Source: Actinoplanes campanulatus
GTDB taxonomy: Bacteria; Actinomycetota; Actinomycetes; Mycobacteriales; Micromonosporaceae
Assembly: GCF_014647795.1 (NCBI RefSeq)
Contig: NZ_BMPW01000037.1
Location: 1 to 64,000, forward strand
DNA length: 64,000 nucleotides
Direction of reading: 5' to 3'
Shown here: in pieces, positions 33,174 to 42,774 of the stretch
Position numbering within the stretch: the first letter of the stretch is position 1
How the letters are laid out: every line of letters begins with the position of its first letter
The notes under the pieces: generated by a model
The model's input: the letters and a program-made list of their open reading frames with translations, nothing else
Databases searched by the model: none
Told to the model about the DNA's origin: nothing
Made by a program: the position numbers and the translations under genes

Positions 33174-35429
33174 ATGATCGGCAGATTCGGCCGGGCAGTC
33201 GCGGCGGCGTCGCTCGTGGCGGGTGCTCTCGGGGTACCCGCCGTCGCGGCGCGGGCCGCCCCCTCGCCGAGCGGCGAGGTCGAGCCGATCCATCTGGCGA
33301 TCGCCGTCGACGAGTCGGGCAGTCTCAGTGACGACGAGGTGCGGCAGGAGCGGATCGCCGCCGCCAGCGTCGCGATCGCCGAACTGTCCCCGGAATCCGA
33401 TGTGACAGTGTTCGGGTTCGGCAGCAACGCCGGGAACGTGCAGGCCGTCGACCCGGACCGGATCTGCGAACTCGCGGCCGGAGCGGGCGCCGCGGCCCGC
33501 GACGCCATGGTCGCCTGCGTGCAGGACAACATTCGGCGCCGTACGGGAGAGAGCGCCGACACCGACTTCGTGGCCGCGCTCGACCAGGGCGTCAGCACGC
33601 TCACCCGCAAGTCCGACGACCGGCGGCGGATCCTGCTGCTGCTCACCGACGGCCAACTCGACGTCCGCCAGGACGGCCACTACGGCAGCACACCGGAGGG
33701 CCGCCAGCGGGAGGCGGAGGACAACATCCGGGACCGGATCCTGCCGGCGGCCAAGGACGCGGGGGTGCAGATCTGGCCGCTGGGGTTCGGTGACGACGTA
33801 CGCGCCGAACTGCTCGACGTGATGGCCGCGCAGAGCGCGGCGGCCCGATGCTCCCAGGGCGAGGTCATCCCTGAGGCGCGTCTGGTCGCCGACGGGGCGG
33901 CCGCGGTCACCGCCATGATGGACGCCTTCGTGCAGGGCCGCTGCCTCAACTCCAAACCTCCCGAGCAGGACCGGCTCGAACAGGGGGAGACGGTCGAGCT
34001 CAGCGTCACGGTGCCGGCCATCGCCACCGACGGCGCCATCAACGTCACCAAGGGCGGCGACGAACGGATCAGGGTGGAGTTCGTCGGGCCGGACGGGAAA
34101 CCGGCGCCGGCCACCGGCACGGTCGGTGACACCACCTTCGAACTGGCCGGCAGCGGCGGTCTCGTCGAGTCGTTGCGGATGCGCAACCCGGCCAGCGGCA
34201 CCTGGCGGGTGAAACTGACCGCCCCGGCGGACGCGAACCCCGGCATCGTCACCGCACGGGCGGTGTGGCAGGGCGTGCTGCACACCGTCTTCGTGCTCGA
34301 TCCGCCCAGCCCGCGGGCCGGCGAGACGGTGTCGGTGGTGATGCGGCCGCACACCCGGACCGCGGAGATCGGCGACCCGTCCGAACTGGCGGGATACTCC
34401 TTCGCCGCGCAGGTCAGCGGCACCGGGCTGGACCAGTCGCTGCGGCTGGCCGACGACGGCGCCGGAGCGGACGAGCGCGACGGCGACACCTACTACAGCG
34501 CCAGTTTCACCCTGCCCCCGACGGCGACGGGCGGCTACCGGGTGGTCGGCACCGCCTCCGGGCCCGGGGTGGAGTCGGACCGGCAGGAGACGACATTCCG
34601 GATCGCCGCGGCCGGTCCGCAGGTGCGGGCGCGGATCCTGCTCGACGCCGCGACCGCGCTGCCCGGCGCCGAGGTCACCGGCACCATCCAGGGCTCCAAC
34701 GGATCCGGCGCCGCGGTGCCCGCCCGGATCGAGCTCACCGGCGTGGACCGCGACGGCACGGTCACCGTCGCGCCGGCCGATATCACGCTCGCGGCCGGCG
34801 CCACCGAGACCCGCTTCACGCTGACCGTCGCGGACGGCGCCGCACCCGGCCCGGCCGGCGGGATCATGAAGGTGGTCGGCGCCGACGGCACCGCGCTGGG
34901 CAACGCGCCGCTGGACCTGACCGTGCTGGCGCCGCCCAGCCTGCTGGAACGGTTCGGGCTGTACCTGCTGGCCGCCGTGATCGTGCTGGCCACCCTGCTC
35001 GCGGTCCTGCTGCTGGCCCGGCGCCGCCGGCGGGCCGCGATCGAGGTGAAGGGCCTCGCCGTCGCCCTGCACGAGGACGGCCGGGAACTGCCGCCGCGGC
35101 TGGTCGCACCGGCCGGAATCCGGTTCGAGTTCGACGTGCTGGTCCCCGACGACGGTTCGGCGCCGGCACTGCGGCGGGTGTCCACCGGCAGCGACCGCTA
35201 CCGGATCGAACGCGGCACCGACGGCTCGGTACGCCTGTTCGTCCCGGACGCCGACACCCTCCCGGACAGCCCGTTCCTGCCCCTCGCCCCGGGTGCGGTG
35301 GTGCCGCTGCCCCGACATCCGCGGCTCGGCCTGCGACTGTCCGGCCACTCCACCGCACCGGCCGCCATCGCGGCGCCCGACGACGCCACCCAACCGCTGT
35401 ACCTCAGCGGACGCGACGACGACCTCTAG
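33174..35429 (+). CDS. Membrane-anchored vWA-domain protein, gene 1 of the tubulin-like operon
   Basis: A 751-residue protein. The signal peptide is MIGRFGRAVAAASLVAGALG. A von Willebrand factor A domain (about residues 38-255) has an intact MIDAS start, DESGS at residues 46-50, and LLLLTDGQ for the later metal ligand. It is followed by three or four Ig-like beta domains (about 270-590), one transmembrane helix (about 595-617, FGLYLLAAVIVLATLLAVLL), an Arg-rich stop-transfer patch, and a cytoplasmic domain of about 125 residues. It is therefore a metal-dependent adhesion or sensor module outside, linked to a cytoplasmic tail. The layout resembles eukaryotic integrin/collagen-type vWA receptors only in outline. 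It is followed 15 nt later by the tubulin-like gene. Confidence 0.88.
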   Translation: MIGRFGRAVAAASLVAGALGVPAVAARAAPSPSGEVEPIHLAIAVDESGSLSDDEVRQERIAAASVAIAELSPESDVTVFGFGSNAGNVQAVDPDRICELAAGAGAAARDAMVACVQDNIRRRTGESADTDFVAALDQGVSTLTRKSDDRRRILLLLTDGQLDVRQDGHYGSTPEGRQREAEDNIRDRILPAAKDAGVQIWPLGFGDDVRAELLDVMAAQSAAARCSQGEVIPEARLVADGAAAVTAMMDAFVQGRCLNSKPPEQDRLEQGETVELSVTVPAIATDGAINVTKGGDERIRVEFVGPDGKPAPATGTVGDTTFELAGSGGLVESLRMRNPASGTWRVKLTAPADANPGIVTARAVWQGVLHTVFVLDPPSPRAGETVSVVMRPHTRTAEIGDPSELAGYSFAAQVSGTGLDQSLRLADDGAGADERDGDTYYSASFTLPPTATGGYRVVGTASGPGVESDRQETTFRIAAAGPQVRARILLDAATALPGAEVTGTIQGSNGSGAAVPARIELTGVDRDGTVTVAPADITLAAGATETRFTLTVADGAAPGPAGGIMKVVGADGTALGNAPLDLTVLAPPSLLERFGLYLLAAVIVLATLLAVLLLARRRRRAAIEVKGLAVALHEDGRELPPRLVAPAGIRFEFDVLVPDDGSAPALRRVSTGSDRYRIERGTDGSVRLFVPDADTLPDSPFLPLAPGAVVPLPRHPRLGLRLSGHSTAPAAIAAPDDATQPLYLSGRDDDL

Positions 35430-35444
35430 AAACGGATACCGCGT

Positions 35445-38400
35445 ATGCACCTCTACCACCCGGTGATGTTCGTGGGGCTGGGCGGCACCGGCTGCCGGAT
35501 CGGCGCCGAACTCGAACGCCGCCTTCGTGAGGAACTGTGCGGCCCGGACGGGCTCAAACTGCACGGTCCCGCGTTCGGCCTGACCGAGCTGCGCCCGTTC
35601 GAACTGCCGTCGTGCCTGCAATTCGTCTACGCCGACCTGAGCGAGGACGAACTCGGCCAGCTGCGGCGGCGGTCGGTGCCCAACGAGGCGCACTCCGAGG
35701 TCGCCGACCGGACGGCCTACTACGCCTACGACCTGCTTCCGCAGTTCCGCAGCTATCCGGAGGTGGCGAAGTTCCTGCGGGTGAAGGCGGCCGACTTCGT
35801 CCGCGACTGGCTGCCGCCCGGCGAGCACGAGCCGATGGTGGTGCCGCTGCGCCTGGGCGCCGGGCAACTGCCGACCGTCGGGCGAGCCGCCCTGTACGCC
35901 ACCGTCTCCGATTCGGTCGAGGTGCTGCGCCAGCCGATCATCCGGGCCATCGGCCGGATCACCAACTCGGCGCCGGAGCTGCGGCTGCTCAACCCGGCCC
36001 GCGAGCCGGGCCTGCAGACCGTCGACGTGTTCGTGGCGTTCTCGGTGGCCGGCGGCACCGGCGCGGGCATCTTCTACGACTACCTGCACATCGTCGAGTC
36101 GGCGTTCCGGCAGGCCGGGATCGACGCCAAGATCTATCCGCTGGTGCTGATGCCGTCCGCCTTCGAGGCCGGCAGCGGCGGCGGCGTCAACGCGTCGCTC
36201 AACGCCGGCCGGGCGCTGCTCGACATGTTCCGCCTGGTCGACGAGCTCAACCAGGACCAGCGGGCGCACGGCGATCTCGGCGGCACACCGACGGTCCGGG
36301 GCCGTCACGTCCGCTATCCGCGTGAGGGTGACGTGCCGATGCGGCTCGGCGCGATGCAGACCGCGTTCCTTTTCAGCAAAGCGGTCGGGATCGCCCGCGA
36401 CGACCTGCACCGGTCGATCGTGGCGCTGATCCTGTCGCTGGTCGGCTTGGACGTGCCGGCCGGGGGCCGCGACGCCGGCGGCCCGGTGTCGTTCGCCGAC
36501 AGTTTCATCAACGGCGTGGTGGAGCGGCAGAGCATGTCGCCGACCCGGATCGGCTGCCGGGGCGTCTCGACCAGCCTGGTGGGGTCGTTGACGGTGCCGT
36601 TCGACGATCTGGCCGACATGTTCGCCGGACGGCTGCTCGGCCGCGGCGTCCGCGAGTTGCAGCTGGTGCCGCCCGGCCGTTCGGAGTCCAACCGGGACCT
36701 GATCCGGGAGTTCTTCAACGGCTCGTCGGTCGGGCCGGTGTGGCAACGGGCCGCCGGAGCGTTCGACGATCCGGCTGCCGAGCAGGGCATCAAAGGCGCC
36801 GCCGTGATCCGCGGGATGCTGCGGGAACGTGGCGTCCGGATGGGTGACAGCCTGCAGAACCTGGATCAGACGCTGCTGCGGACCATGCCCGAGCTGGTGC
36901 GGGACTTCAATCCGGCGGACGGGGCGCGGTCGGTGCTGCGGCACGCTGACCTGTTCCGGCTGCGGCGGGTGGTGCTCGGTGAGGCGGCGCTGGCCGAGAA
37001 CATCGACCAGCTCGGCGTCCGCGGGGTGATGGAGGGCCGGCGGGTGCCGCCGGCCGCGACGGTGAAGGCGTGGGAGAGCGATCCGCGGCCGCCACAGCTG
37101 ATCGAGCTGCGGGACCGGATGGGTGGGCTGGTCAAGGCGACGGTCAGCGAGAAGCCGGTGGTCGACACCATCGCCCTGCAGGACGAGTGGTTCCGGTACC
37201 GGGCCCGCCGGTTCTGGCACGCCAGCTGGAACGATCACCGGCAGACGTGGCAACAGCGTCTGACGCGGTTCACCGGGCATCTGCGGTCGCTGATCGAGGA
37301 GCTGACCGCGTACGAGCGCGGCTGTGAGGAGGCGTTCAACCGGCGGGCCGAGGAGCTGTACCGGGCGCGGGTCGGCGTCACCTATCTGCTGCCGCCGCGG
37401 CAGGACCTGGAGCAGACGTACGCCGAGATGCTGCGCCGGCTGGCCCGCCGCGGCAAGCGGGAGAACGCCACCGAGGGCGAGATCCTGAACGCGCTGCTCG
37501 GCCCGGACGGCTGGGCGAACGCCCTCGCCGAGGCGTCGGTGCTCGGCCGCTCCGGCGGCACCGAAGGCCTGCGCAACATCCTCGGCCTGCTCAAACAGGA
37601 GGTCGCCGGGATCCTGCGGGGCGGCGATCCGGACGAGGTGCCGCTGCTGCCGCACATGAGCAACCTGCTGCGGGTCGCGGCCAAACGGGCGCAGGACGTG
37701 CCGGTGGCCGACAGCGACGTGCAGCAGTTCGTCGGCACCCTGTCCGGGATGCTGCCGGGCGGGTTCATGCCGGAGGGGTCCGGACGGCTGTCGGTGCTCG
37801 TGGTCTATCCGGCGGCGGAGGCCGACGAAATGGTGGAGAAGTGGCTCAGCGGACAGCTGCGGATCGTCACCCGCCGTGGGGACAAGCCGGTCCAGTTCCG
37901 GGCGGTGCAGACCGAGTCGATCACGGTGGTGCTCACCCGTACCGCGATGGGGATCACCGAAGTGCCGGAGCTGCGGCAGGTGCTGCTCGACTGGGCCGGG
38001 GCGGTGCGGGAGCCGAGGGCCGACTCGTTCCTGCCATGGCGGCAACGGCTGGGTTTCGGCGAGGACTGGCTGGCCACCACCGAGACGCACCGGGAGGAGA
38101 TCCTGGTGCGGTTGCTCTGCGCGGCCTGGAACGGGCAGGTGGAATGCATCGGTGGCAGTGACTCGCCGGAGCGGATCCGGATCGCGTTGAGCCGGCGGCC
38201 GGACGCCGAGGCCATGGTGCTGGAGCTGGGCGCGTTCGGGCGGGCGTCGTCGTGGGGGAGCCTGCTGCGGCAGTACGAGACGTGGACGCTCGCCGACGGC
38301 GGGGAGATCCGCCTCAACTTCTGCGCCCAGCTGATGGAGTCGATGCCGAACGGATTCACCGGGATCCTCGACGACCCGCACCCGCTCTACTGGGAGCTGG

Positions 38401-38609
38401 TCGGGATGGCCGACCGGCAGGTGAAGGTGCTCACCGACATGCGGGAACGGATGCCCGCCGGCGCGCGGCAACGCTGCGAACAGCTGATCGGGTTCTGGAG
38501 CCGGACGTTGCCCGCGGCCCGGCAGCGGACCTTCCTGCGCGAGGCGCCCAACGGCAACTCGCTGATCGCGCTGGAGATCACCGTCAAGAACCGGCACGAC
38601 GAGGCATGA
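35445..38609 (+). CDS. Tubulin/FtsZ-like GTPase of the Tubulin_2 group, gene 2 of the operon
   Basis: A 1054-residue cytoplasmic protein. The N-terminus VMFVGLGGTGCRIG (from residue 7) is the first nucleotide loop. SVAGGTGAGIFYDYLH carries the tubulin signature GGTGAG at residues 203-208. The N-terminal 400 residues fit the PF13809 tubulin-like family, and the long C-terminal extension (about 600 residues, largely helical) is not a known domain to me. Tubulin-family proteins polymerise with GTP; whether this group forms filaments is unknown. It overlaps the next gene by ATGA. A very long open frame on the opposite strand is only its shadow. Confidence 0.88.
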   Translation: MHLYHPVMFVGLGGTGCRIGAELERRLREELCGPDGLKLHGPAFGLTELRPFELPSCLQFVYADLSEDELGQLRRRSVPNEAHSEVADRTAYYAYDLLPQFRSYPEVAKFLRVKAADFVRDWLPPGEHEPMVVPLRLGAGQLPTVGRAALYATVSDSVEVLRQPIIRAIGRITNSAPELRLLNPAREPGLQTVDVFVAFSVAGGTGAGIFYDYLHIVESAFRQAGIDAKIYPLVLMPSAFEAGSGGGVNASLNAGRALLDMFRLVDELNQDQRAHGDLGGTPTVRGRHVRYPREGDVPMRLGAMQTAFLFSKAVGIARDDLHRSIVALILSLVGLDVPAGGRDAGGPVSFADSFINGVVERQSMSPTRIGCRGVSTSLVGSLTVPFDDLADMFAGRLLGRGVRELQLVPPGRSESNRDLIREFFNGSSVGPVWQRAAGAFDDPAAEQGIKGAAVIRGMLRERGVRMGDSLQNLDQTLLRTMPELVRDFNPADGARSVLRHADLFRLRRVVLGEAALAENIDQLGVRGVMEGRRVPPAATVKAWESDPRPPQLIELRDRMGGLVKATVSEKPVVDTIALQDEWFRYRARRFWHASWNDHRQTWQQRLTRFTGHLRSLIEELTAYERGCEEAFNRRAEELYRARVGVTYLLPPRQDLEQTYAEMLRRLARRGKRENATEGEILNALLGPDGWANALAEASVLGRSGGTEGLRNILGLLKQEVAGILRGGDPDEVPLLPHMSNLLRVAAKRAQDVPVADSDVQQFVGTLSGMLPGGFMPEGSGRLSVLVVYPAAEADEMVEKWLSGQLRIVTRRGDKPVQFRAVQTESITVVLTRTAMGITEVPELRQVLLDWAGAVREPRADSFLPWRQRLGFGEDWLATTETHREEILVRLLCAAWNGQVECIGGSDSPERIRIALSRRPDAEAMVLELGAFGRASSWGSLLRQYETWTLADGGEIRLNFCAQLMESMPNGFTGILDDPHPLYWELVGMADRQVKVLTDMRERMPAGARQRCEQLIGFWSRTLPAARQRTFLREAPNGNSLIALEITVKNRHDEA

Positions 38610-40849
38610 GCCGGGGCCCCGCCGGAGCGGTTCCGGTCATCGACCTGCGGCAGGAGTACGGCGAACTGGTGTCCTGCCGCGACTTCGGCGACTACGTGCG
38701 GCAGCGGGCCGGGTTCCTGCTGCCGCACGACCAGCTCGACGACCACGTCGACGTGAGCGGTGTGGTGGTCGTCGACGACGCGGCCGCGCTGCCGGGGCAC
38801 ACCGGCGCCCTGGCGTCGGTGCTCGCGTCGCCGGCGGTCCGGCAGATGGTCTGTGTCGTGGTCGGGACGGCCGAACCGGACGGCGGCGCCACGATCGTGT
38901 TGCCGTCGGTGCTCAACGGTGAGTTCGTCACGGTGCTGTGGGCAGGCGATCCGGACGGTATCCCGTGGCGGCTCGACGGTGGCGCGGCATCGCTGGTCCG
39001 GGTCGGATCCGCCACCGAGCCACCCCTGGCCGGCCTGCTGGAGGCGCTCCGCGCCCGCGAGGTCTTCCAGCAGGTGCTGGCGACGGCCGCGGCCACGCAG
39101 ACGCGGGTCGCCACGCCGGCGGTGCGGTTGCGGTCCGGCCGGATGGGCGCGGGGCTGCTCGCGGCGGTGCAACGGCGGGCCATGCTCGCGGTGGCCACCG
39201 GCGTGGACCCGTACGACCCGCAGCCGGACGCCCCGGCCTCCGATCACGACCTCATCGAAGACCTGAGCACCATGCAGCGCCGGTACGTGCCGTCGTCGCA
39301 CGCCGAACCCGGCGGCCGGGTGCGGGCCGCGCGGCAGGCCGCCGAGTCCGCGGTGGCCGCCGTCGAGCAGGCCGTCACCGCGGCGGTCCGCCCGTGGGCG
39401 GTGTGGGCGCCGTTCGCCGGTGTCCCGGTGTCGAGGCTCGCCGCGGCCGCCGCCGGGCATCTCGGCGACTACCGGGCCGTGCTGGCCGAGCTGTTCCAGC
39501 GCCTCGACCAGTGCGGCGACGATCAGCGGCGGGCGGAACTGCGGCGCGAGGGCATCGAGTTGCCGGCGGTCACGATCACCGCGGCGATGGCCACCGACGA
39601 CGTACGCCGTGCCGTGCACCGTTCACTGGAGTCCGGCCGCGGCCTGGAGCAGACGGTCCGGCCGTTGCGGGCGGCGGCGGCCCGGATGCTGCCGATGGGC
39701 AGCGCCGCCCGCCGGCCCGACCTGGACCGGGCGGTGGAACCGATCACCGCGCTGCCACCCATGCCCGGCGGGTTCGGCAGCGCGCTGGTCCCGCTGCTGA
39801 TCCTGCTGGCGCCGCTGCTCGCCGGGCGGGTGGGCGGGATCGCCGCGGTGCTGCTGCTGACCCTGGGCGCCGGGCTGCTGCGGGCCAAACGCCGGCACCT
39901 GGGGGTGTCGCCGCCCGAGTGGGGCCGGGATCTGGGCAGGGTGCTGACCGTGCTGCTGCTCGCCACCTCCGGACTGGTGGCCGGGGAGCTGCTGCGGCTT
40001 TCGGGAGTGCTCTGGCCGTACCCCTTGATCGGGGTTGGTCTGGTTTTGGCCTTGCTCACGCCGATGGTGTGGTGGGCGCTGGTGGCCCGCCGCTGGCATG
40101 CCCGTGTCGGTGTGCCCGGCATGGTGCGTCCCGCGTTGCACGGCCTGGACAGCGTCTGTCACGACACCATCACCGAGTGGGCGGTGACCGAGGACCGTCG
40201 CCGCGCCTCCGACCTGCTGCGGGCCACCGCCGCGGCACTCGACGCGGTCGCCGGGGTGCTGCGCGACGGCGCCGCGAAGCTGCCGGCCGAGATGGCCGCG
40301 CATCTCAGCGGGCGTGCGGTGGCCGCGGTGCGGCAGGACCTGACCGCCCTGGTACGGATGTGCATGCAGGCGCGCTGGCCGGAAGCCGCCGCCGGTGACC
40401 TGGCCGGGATGGCCGAACGCAACGAGCGCCACTCCGGTGAGCTGCTCGCCGAATACGAGCGGCACCTGCACCGGTGGGGTGTGCAGGAGCCGCCGCCCGG
40501 CTGGCCGGCCCGGCCGGAAGCCGACCAGCTCACCTGGTGGCAGGACGGCAACGGACTGCGCGACGCCGTGTTCGCCGACGGCCAGCCGGTCCAGTTGCTC
40601 TGCGGTGACCAGCAGACCAGCCTGCTGAGCCGCGACCCGCACCGGGCCGCGACGATCCGGTTCGCCCCGCGGCACGCCCGCTCCACGTTCACCGAACGTG
40701 ACCACGACGACCATGGCGGCTACCCGCCGGTGCCGGCGGCCACCCTGGCGGATGTGGTGTGGACCGGCACCGGCACCGCGGCGGGGCTGGTGCATCTGGT
40801 GCCGTTGCGGTCCGGGGTCCGCTACGTCCAGTCCGAAGGGGGAAGCTGA
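38606..40849 (+). CDS. Large protein with central membrane helices, gene 3 of the operon
   Basis: A 747-residue protein of unknown family. The N-terminal 390 residues are soluble, with a beta/alpha part (VSGVVVVDDAAAL ... MVCVVVGTAEPD) followed by Ala/Arg-rich helices. About four transmembrane helices lie between residues about 392 and 495. The last 250 residues are again soluble and helical, ending in a beta-rich tail. No signal peptide. It may link the tubulin-like protein to the membrane (inference from gene order only). The start ATG overlaps the previous stop (ATGA) and the stop shares a base with the next start (TGATG). Confidence 0.8.
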   Translation: MSRGPAGAVPVIDLRQEYGELVSCRDFGDYVRQRAGFLLPHDQLDDHVDVSGVVVVDDAAALPGHTGALASVLASPAVRQMVCVVVGTAEPDGGATIVLPSVLNGEFVTVLWAGDPDGIPWRLDGGAASLVRVGSATEPPLAGLLEALRAREVFQQVLATAAATQTRVATPAVRLRSGRMGAGLLAAVQRRAMLAVATGVDPYDPQPDAPASDHDLIEDLSTMQRRYVPSSHAEPGGRVRAARQAAESAVAAVEQAVTAAVRPWAVWAPFAGVPVSRLAAAAAGHLGDYRAVLAELFQRLDQCGDDQRRAELRREGIELPAVTITAAMATDDVRRAVHRSLESGRGLEQTVRPLRAAAARMLPMGSAARRPDLDRAVEPITALPPMPGGFGSALVPLLILLAPLLAGRVGGIAAVLLLTLGAGLLRAKRRHLGVSPPEWGRDLGRVLTVLLLATSGLVAGELLRLSGVLWPYPLIGVGLVLALLTPMVWWALVARRWHARVGVPGMVRPALHGLDSVCHDTITEWAVTEDRRRASDLLRATAAALDAVAGVLRDGAAKLPAEMAAHLSGRAVAAVRQDLTALVRMCMQARWPEAAAGDLAGMAERNERHSGELLAEYERHLHRWGVQEPPPGWPARPEADQLTWWQDGNGLRDAVFADGQPVQLLCGDQQTSLLSRDPHRAATIRFAPRHARSTFTERDHDDHGGYPPVPAATLADVVWTGTGTAAGLVHLVPLRSGVRYVQSEGGS

Positions 40850-42774
40850 TGGTCGACACGGCGCGTGACCAGACGCTGGATTTCCTCACCCCCGGAGGCG
40901 ACGAGGTCCGGTGGACCGTCCGCCCGGACCGGCAGGCGGCGCCACGCCCGTCCCAGCGGTCCGGCATCGTCGAACGGGTGTGGCTGGTCCGCGGCAATGA
41001 CCAGCCGTTGATCCAGCGGAGACTGGACCCGCGGGCGAATCCGCACCGCCTCGACACCGAGATCGCGGCCGGTCTGCGGCTGGCCCGCCGCTACCCCGAC
41101 AACGGCTATCCGGCGGTGCTGCCGCGGATGCTCGGCTACCGGGCCGACATCGACGAACCGTACGTGCTCTGGCAGCCGCCGCCCGCCACCGAGGTCGGGC
41201 AGGTCGCCGCCCGGCTCGGCAACGACGCCATCGACCGGGTGCTGTGCGACCTGCTCACCGCTCTGGCGCACCTGGCCGCCGCCGGGATCGTGCACCGGGG
41301 CGTCAACGATGCGCGGGTGCGGTGGACCGGGGAGGGCGCGATGATCGCCGGCCTGCCGGTCGCCGCGTTCGCCGGCGACACCCGCACCGGGTTCGGCCGC
41401 GAACCGTGGGCGTCGGCCGAGCAGGCGCGCGGGATCGGCCGGGCCGACCCACGCGACGACGTGTGGAGCGCCGCCGTGCTGCTGGGGGTGCTGCTCGGCC
41501 TGGACGGGGACTCGTACCGGGAACGGCTGGGACCCCGCTACGCGGTGCTGCTCGGCGACGCGCTGGCGCCCCGGGCCGCGCAACGGCCCACCGCCGCGGA
41601 GCTGCTGCGGACGCTGAGCTGGCCGGTGCCGGCGGTGGAGACCTCGCCGCTGGACAGCGGCCGGGAACAGTACGAGCGGATCAGGGCGAGCCGGGCCGAA
41701 GCCGCCGCACCCGCCGCCCGGCCACCGCAACGGCGCCGCCGCTGGTTCTGGTCCATCGGGCGCGGCAGCGCGGGCCCGGCCACCCGGGACTGCTATCTCT
41801 GCCTCGACCCGGTGTCCTGGGCCGAGACCGATCTGTTCGTCTGGACCGACAAGGGATACAAGGCACTCGACCTGGGCACGGCGGGACCGCAGCACCGCCG
41901 GGAGTACCGGCTGCGGCAGGCGTTCCGCCGCTGCCCGAACCGGACCGGCGAGATCGGCCCGCACTATCTGCCGGCCGCCTACCTGCGCAGCGGGTCACCG
42001 ATCAACATCGGCCTGATCGGTGACACGGCGGCGGGCAAGACCCATCTGCTGGCCGGGATCATGCAGGAGATCGAGAGCGGTGTGCTCGGCGACTTCGGGA
42101 TCATGACCAGCGCCGTCGACATCGCCTGGCACGACGACTTCCGCCAGTCCCGGATGAACCGGCTGTACCGCGACGGCGAGGTGCTCGAACACACCCGGCC
42201 GGTGGACACCGTCGACTTCGCCGACGGGCTGATCCTCGGCACCGGATCCCGGGAACGCCCGATGATGTTCTTCGACATCGCCGGGGAGATGCTGCAACCC
42301 GGCCGCAGGCAGAGCCGGGCCACCCAGTTCCTGGCCGCCGCCGACGCGCTGATCTTCGTGGCCGACCCCGTCCGTTCCGACCCGGACACCACGTTCGAGG
42401 CGGTCATCGACCGGCTCGCGCACCGGCGCGGACCCGACGGGCTGCTCGACATCCCGTCGGTCGTGGTGGTCACCAAATCGGACCTGCTGCGCTTCGAGGA
42501 GCCGGTGGACCGCTGGATCCGGGCCCGCCGCGCCGACGGCCCGGCCGAGAGCCGCGACGTGTACGCCTACCTGCACCAGCGGGGCCGGACCGCCCAGTTG
42601 GCGCCGATGCACCGGATCCGCCGGTGCACGCTGCACTTCGCCTCGGCGACCGGCGGCCGTGACCGGGGCGGCCGCTACCCGCACGGCGCCCGCCCGCAGC
42701 GTTGCGCCGAGCCGCTCATCTCGCTGCTCGCGATGCTGGGCGCCCTGCCGGCCCGTAGAGACGGGGACGGTTGA
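40849..42774 (+). CDS. Pseudokinase fused to a P-loop GTPase, gene 4 of the operon
   Basis: A 641-residue cytoplasmic protein. Residues about 30-265 have a protein-kinase-like layout but degenerate catalytic motifs: the HRD loop reads HRGVND (149-154) and no DFG is present, so it should be inactive. A Cys-containing segment (DCYLCLDP, later RRCPN) follows and may bind zinc. The C-terminal half is a TRAFAC-type GTPase domain: Walker A GDTAAGKT (391-398), switch II DIAGE (476-480), and G4-like TKSD (542-545), where NKxD would be canonical. ATG 40849 overlaps the upstream stop by one base. Confidence 0.85.
   Translation: MVDTARDQTLDFLTPGGDEVRWTVRPDRQAAPRPSQRSGIVERVWLVRGNDQPLIQRRLDPRANPHRLDTEIAAGLRLARRYPDNGYPAVLPRMLGYRADIDEPYVLWQPPPATEVGQVAARLGNDAIDRVLCDLLTALAHLAAAGIVHRGVNDARVRWTGEGAMIAGLPVAAFAGDTRTGFGREPWASAEQARGIGRADPRDDVWSAAVLLGVLLGLDGDSYRERLGPRYAVLLGDALAPRAAQRPTAAELLRTLSWPVPAVETSPLDSGREQYERIRASRAEAAAPAARPPQRRRRWFWSIGRGSAGPATRDCYLCLDPVSWAETDLFVWTDKGYKALDLGTAGPQHRREYRLRQAFRRCPNRTGEIGPHYLPAAYLRSGSPINIGLIGDTAAGKTHLLAGIMQEIESGVLGDFGIMTSAVDIAWHDDFRQSRMNRLYRDGEVLEHTRPVDTVDFADGLILGTGSRERPMMFFDIAGEMLQPGRRQSRATQFLAAADALIFVADPVRSDPDTTFEAVIDRLAHRRGPDGLLDIPSVVVVTKSDLLRFEEPVDRWIRARRADGPAESRDVYAYLHQRGRTAQLAPMHRIRRCTLHFASATGGRDRGGRYPHGARPQRCAEPLISLLAMLGALPARRDGDG

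Noticed and set aside
33087-38597. A 1836-codon open frame on the minus strand
   Set aside because: It lies antisense to the vWA and tubulin-like genes, is rich in His/Arg/Pro/Gln as GC-rich shadow frames are, and has no recognisable domain. The plus-strand genes have clear motifs.
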